NCBI GenBank assembly: GCA_964654665.1
Contig: CAZZKV010000020.1
Span: 1-51,886, forward strand
Direction of reading: 5' to 3'
DNA from: CALCKU01 sp964654665
Lineage (GTDB): Bacteria; Pseudomonadota; Alphaproteobacteria; Caulobacterales; Maricaulaceae
Length of the DNA: 51,886 nucleotides
The notes beneath the pieces were generated by a model. It was not told the DNA's origin, ran no database searches, and worked only from the letters and a program-made list of their open reading frames with translations. Below are positions 50,579 to 51,886 of this stretch, in pieces. A program made the position numbers and the translations under genes. Position 1 is the stretch's first letter. Each line of letters starts with the position of its first letter.

Positions 50579-51772
50579 ATGAAAGTTCTTATCGCAGGTG
50601 GCGGAATAGGGGGGTTAACAGCCGCGCTTTGCTGTCTCCATTTCGGCCATGATGTAACCATTTTTGAAAAAGCCACCGATTTCGGTGAAATCGGGGCTGG
50701 TATACAAGTGCCGCCTAATGCCATGAAAGTTTTTGAGGCCCTCGGGCTAGGTGAGAAAATCGCTGAAAATGCATTCAAACCCGAAGCGATTGAGGCTCGT
50801 ATGGGCGAGAGTGGACGCAATATTTTTACGATTCCGCTCATGGGGCACTCTCTTGAACGCTGGGGTTCACCTTATCTGCATATTCATCGCGCAGATTATA
50901 TCAAGGCGTTGAAACGGGCTGTTCTAATGCGGGCACCCGATGCGATATATTGGGGCGCCAGTGTCGATCAGTATCATCAGCTTGATGACCACATTACAGT
51001 GAATTTGACAGATGGTCGCATGTTTTCCGGTGATGTTTTAATCGGTGCCGACGGCATAAAATCGATTATACGTGCACAAATGCTTGGTCCCGATAATCCC
51101 GTATTTACAGGCAATATTGCTTGGCGGGTCGTTGTGCCAGTTGAGGCCCTTGGAACCCATGCGCCCAATCCAACAGCCTGTGTTTGGATGGGGAGTAGAC
51201 GTCACGGTGTCACTTACCGGTTACGCCGCGGAGAGCTTGCAAATTTCGTTGGTGTTGTCGAACAGAAGAATAGATTACAAGAAGGCTGGACTGAACGAGG
51301 TAGCCAAGACGAATTATTATCCGATTTTAAAGACTGGCACCCGGTAATTACAAAATTGATTGAAGCGGCTGATCCTAACACCTTGTTCCGTTGGGCTTTA
51401 TTTGACCGAGCCCCGTTATCACATTGGACTGATGGACGGGCGGTACTGTTAGGGGATGCCGCGCATGCCATGTTACCCTTTATGGCGCAAGGGGCGGCAA
51501 TGGCTGTCGAAGATAGCTGGGTTCTCGCCCGAGAAATATCACAGTCAAATCGCTCGCTACAAGAGTCTTTACAGAAATATCAAAATTATCGTTTTAAACG
51601 CACAAGCCGGGCTCAATACGGGTCACGTGCCAATATGAAAACGTTTCATCAGCATACACCATTTGGACGCTTAAAAACATATGGCCCAATGTGGGTGGCC
51701 GGAAAATTTGCCCCTGTAATAATCCATAAACGTATGGATTGGCTATATAGTCATAATGTTACAGAAAATTGA
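50579..51772 (+). CDS. FAD-dependent monooxygenase, salicylate hydroxylase-like
   Basis: A 397-residue class A flavoprotein monooxygenase. The dinucleotide-binding motif VLIAGGGIGGLTAALCC opens the protein, IGAGIQVPPNAMKVFEALGL follows, and GADGIKSIIR is the DG motif. GDAAHAMLPFMAQGAAMAVED is the second FAD/ribityl motif (about 290-312). This is the salicylate or 6-hydroxynicotinate monooxygenase type, but the aromatic substrate is not known. I chose the ATG at 50579, which has GAGGTGG just upstream; an in-frame ATG at 50561 would add six residues. It lies about 80 bases downstream of the amidohydrolase gene. Confidence 0.9.
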   Translation: MKVLIAGGGIGGLTAALCCLHFGHDVTIFEKATDFGEIGAGIQVPPNAMKVFEALGLGEKIAENAFKPEAIEARMGESGRNIFTIPLMGHSLERWGSPYLHIHRADYIKALKRAVLMRAPDAIYWGASVDQYHQLDDHITVNLTDGRMFSGDVLIGADGIKSIIRAQMLGPDNPVFTGNIAWRVVVPVEALGTHAPNPTACVWMGSRRHGVTYRLRRGELANFVGVVEQKNRLQEGWTERGSQDELLSDFKDWHPVITKLIEAADPNTLFRWALFDRAPLSHWTDGRAVLLGDAAHAMLPFMAQGAAMAVEDSWVLAREISQSNRSLQESLQKYQNYRFKRTSRAQYGSRANMKTFHQHTPFGRLKTYGPMWVAGKFAPVIIHKRMDWLYSHNVTEN

Positions 51773-51886
51773 TGCATAATACATTATCATAGTCATGAGA
51801 GATAAAGAGCAGTAATTCTGCGGCGCATGGTCAGAACTGACCTGTATGTCGAAATAGTATAGCGGTCTGCATTTAGTTGACATATA
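51773..51886. other. Window end without a recognised gene
   Basis: The last 114 bases contain no supported coding sequence. A TTGACA hexamer at 51877-51882 may be a -35 element for a gene beyond the window, but its -10 is not visible. Confidence 0.4.

Noticed and set aside
51877..51882. TTGACA as a promoter
   Set aside because: Only one hexamer is visible before the window ends.
1..51886. CRISPR arrays, insertion sequences, rRNA and prophage genes
   Set aside because: No regularly spaced repeats, transposase or phage motifs were recognised anywhere in the window.

Overview
This is a gene-dense stretch of bacterial chromosome of moderate GC (roughly mid-40s percent by eye). It most resembles a marine alphaproteobacterium of the Caulobacterales/Maricaulales (Hyphomonadaceae-like) kind. 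The supporting signs are a tRNA-His without the G-1:C73 pair (G1:U72, A73), the recG / sdhE / mfd neighbourhood, a DUF2849-cysI sulfite reductase operon, a PopA/PleD-like two-receiver plus GGDEF protein, and a CrtW/CrtZ astaxanthin-type carotenoid operon. The taxonomic call is inference. Many genes overlap by 1-13 bases, and several convergent pairs share or nearly share stop codons.

Layout. 1-4.9 kb: a truncated membrane protein gene, a PQQ-type sugar dehydrogenase lipoprotein, a small membrane protein, phenylalanine hydroxylase (phhA), a methyltransferase and an M48 lipoprotein protease. 4.9-8.7 kb: tRNA-His, then a worn accessory patch with a broken fecR, an IclR regulator, an ABM monooxygenase, a YghU-type GST and two further stretches that look like decayed genes. 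8.7-12.9 kb: a sulfur amino acid operon (cysK, 3-mercaptopyruvate sulfurtransferase, metC) ending in a CE15-like esterase. 13-28.2 kb: housekeeping genes (kdsA, DUF3089, DUF502, recG, sdhE, mfd), a catalytically dead c-di-GMP receptor candidate, an M2 dipeptidase, hemH, a P-loop kinase-like protein and thrC.

28.2-33.5 kb: a sulfate assimilation operon (cysG, DUF2849, cysI, and a DUF934-CysH fusion) divergent from an XRE-cupin regulator; a 16-bp palindrome lies between them. 33.5-40.4 kb: a complete gapless histidine operon (trpR-like yerC, hisG, hisD, hisCB, hisH, hisA, hisF, hisIE). It has the E. coli gene order, a HisC-HisB fusion and a nearly perfect 36-bp palindrome over its promoter. This is the most striking block and the best candidate for a transferred, self-regulated module. 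The cys and his operons converge on one symmetric terminator whose arms contain both stop codons.

40.4-44.6 kb: a carotenoid operon, crtE - ABC ATPase - ABC permease - crtW - crtZ, with an ABC-2 transporter built into it. 44.7-51.8 kb: a catabolic-looking group with a molybdopterin oxidoreductase, a DUF1330-like protein, an Asp-nucleophile alpha/beta hydrolase, a D-aminoacylase-type amidohydrolase and a FAD monooxygenase. No CRISPR array, insertion sequence, rRNA or prophage gene was recognised. No wholly new system is proven. The strongest leads are the his operon with its TrpR-like repressor and operator, the dead GGDEF protein with an intact I-site, and the ABC transporter inside the carotenoid operon.
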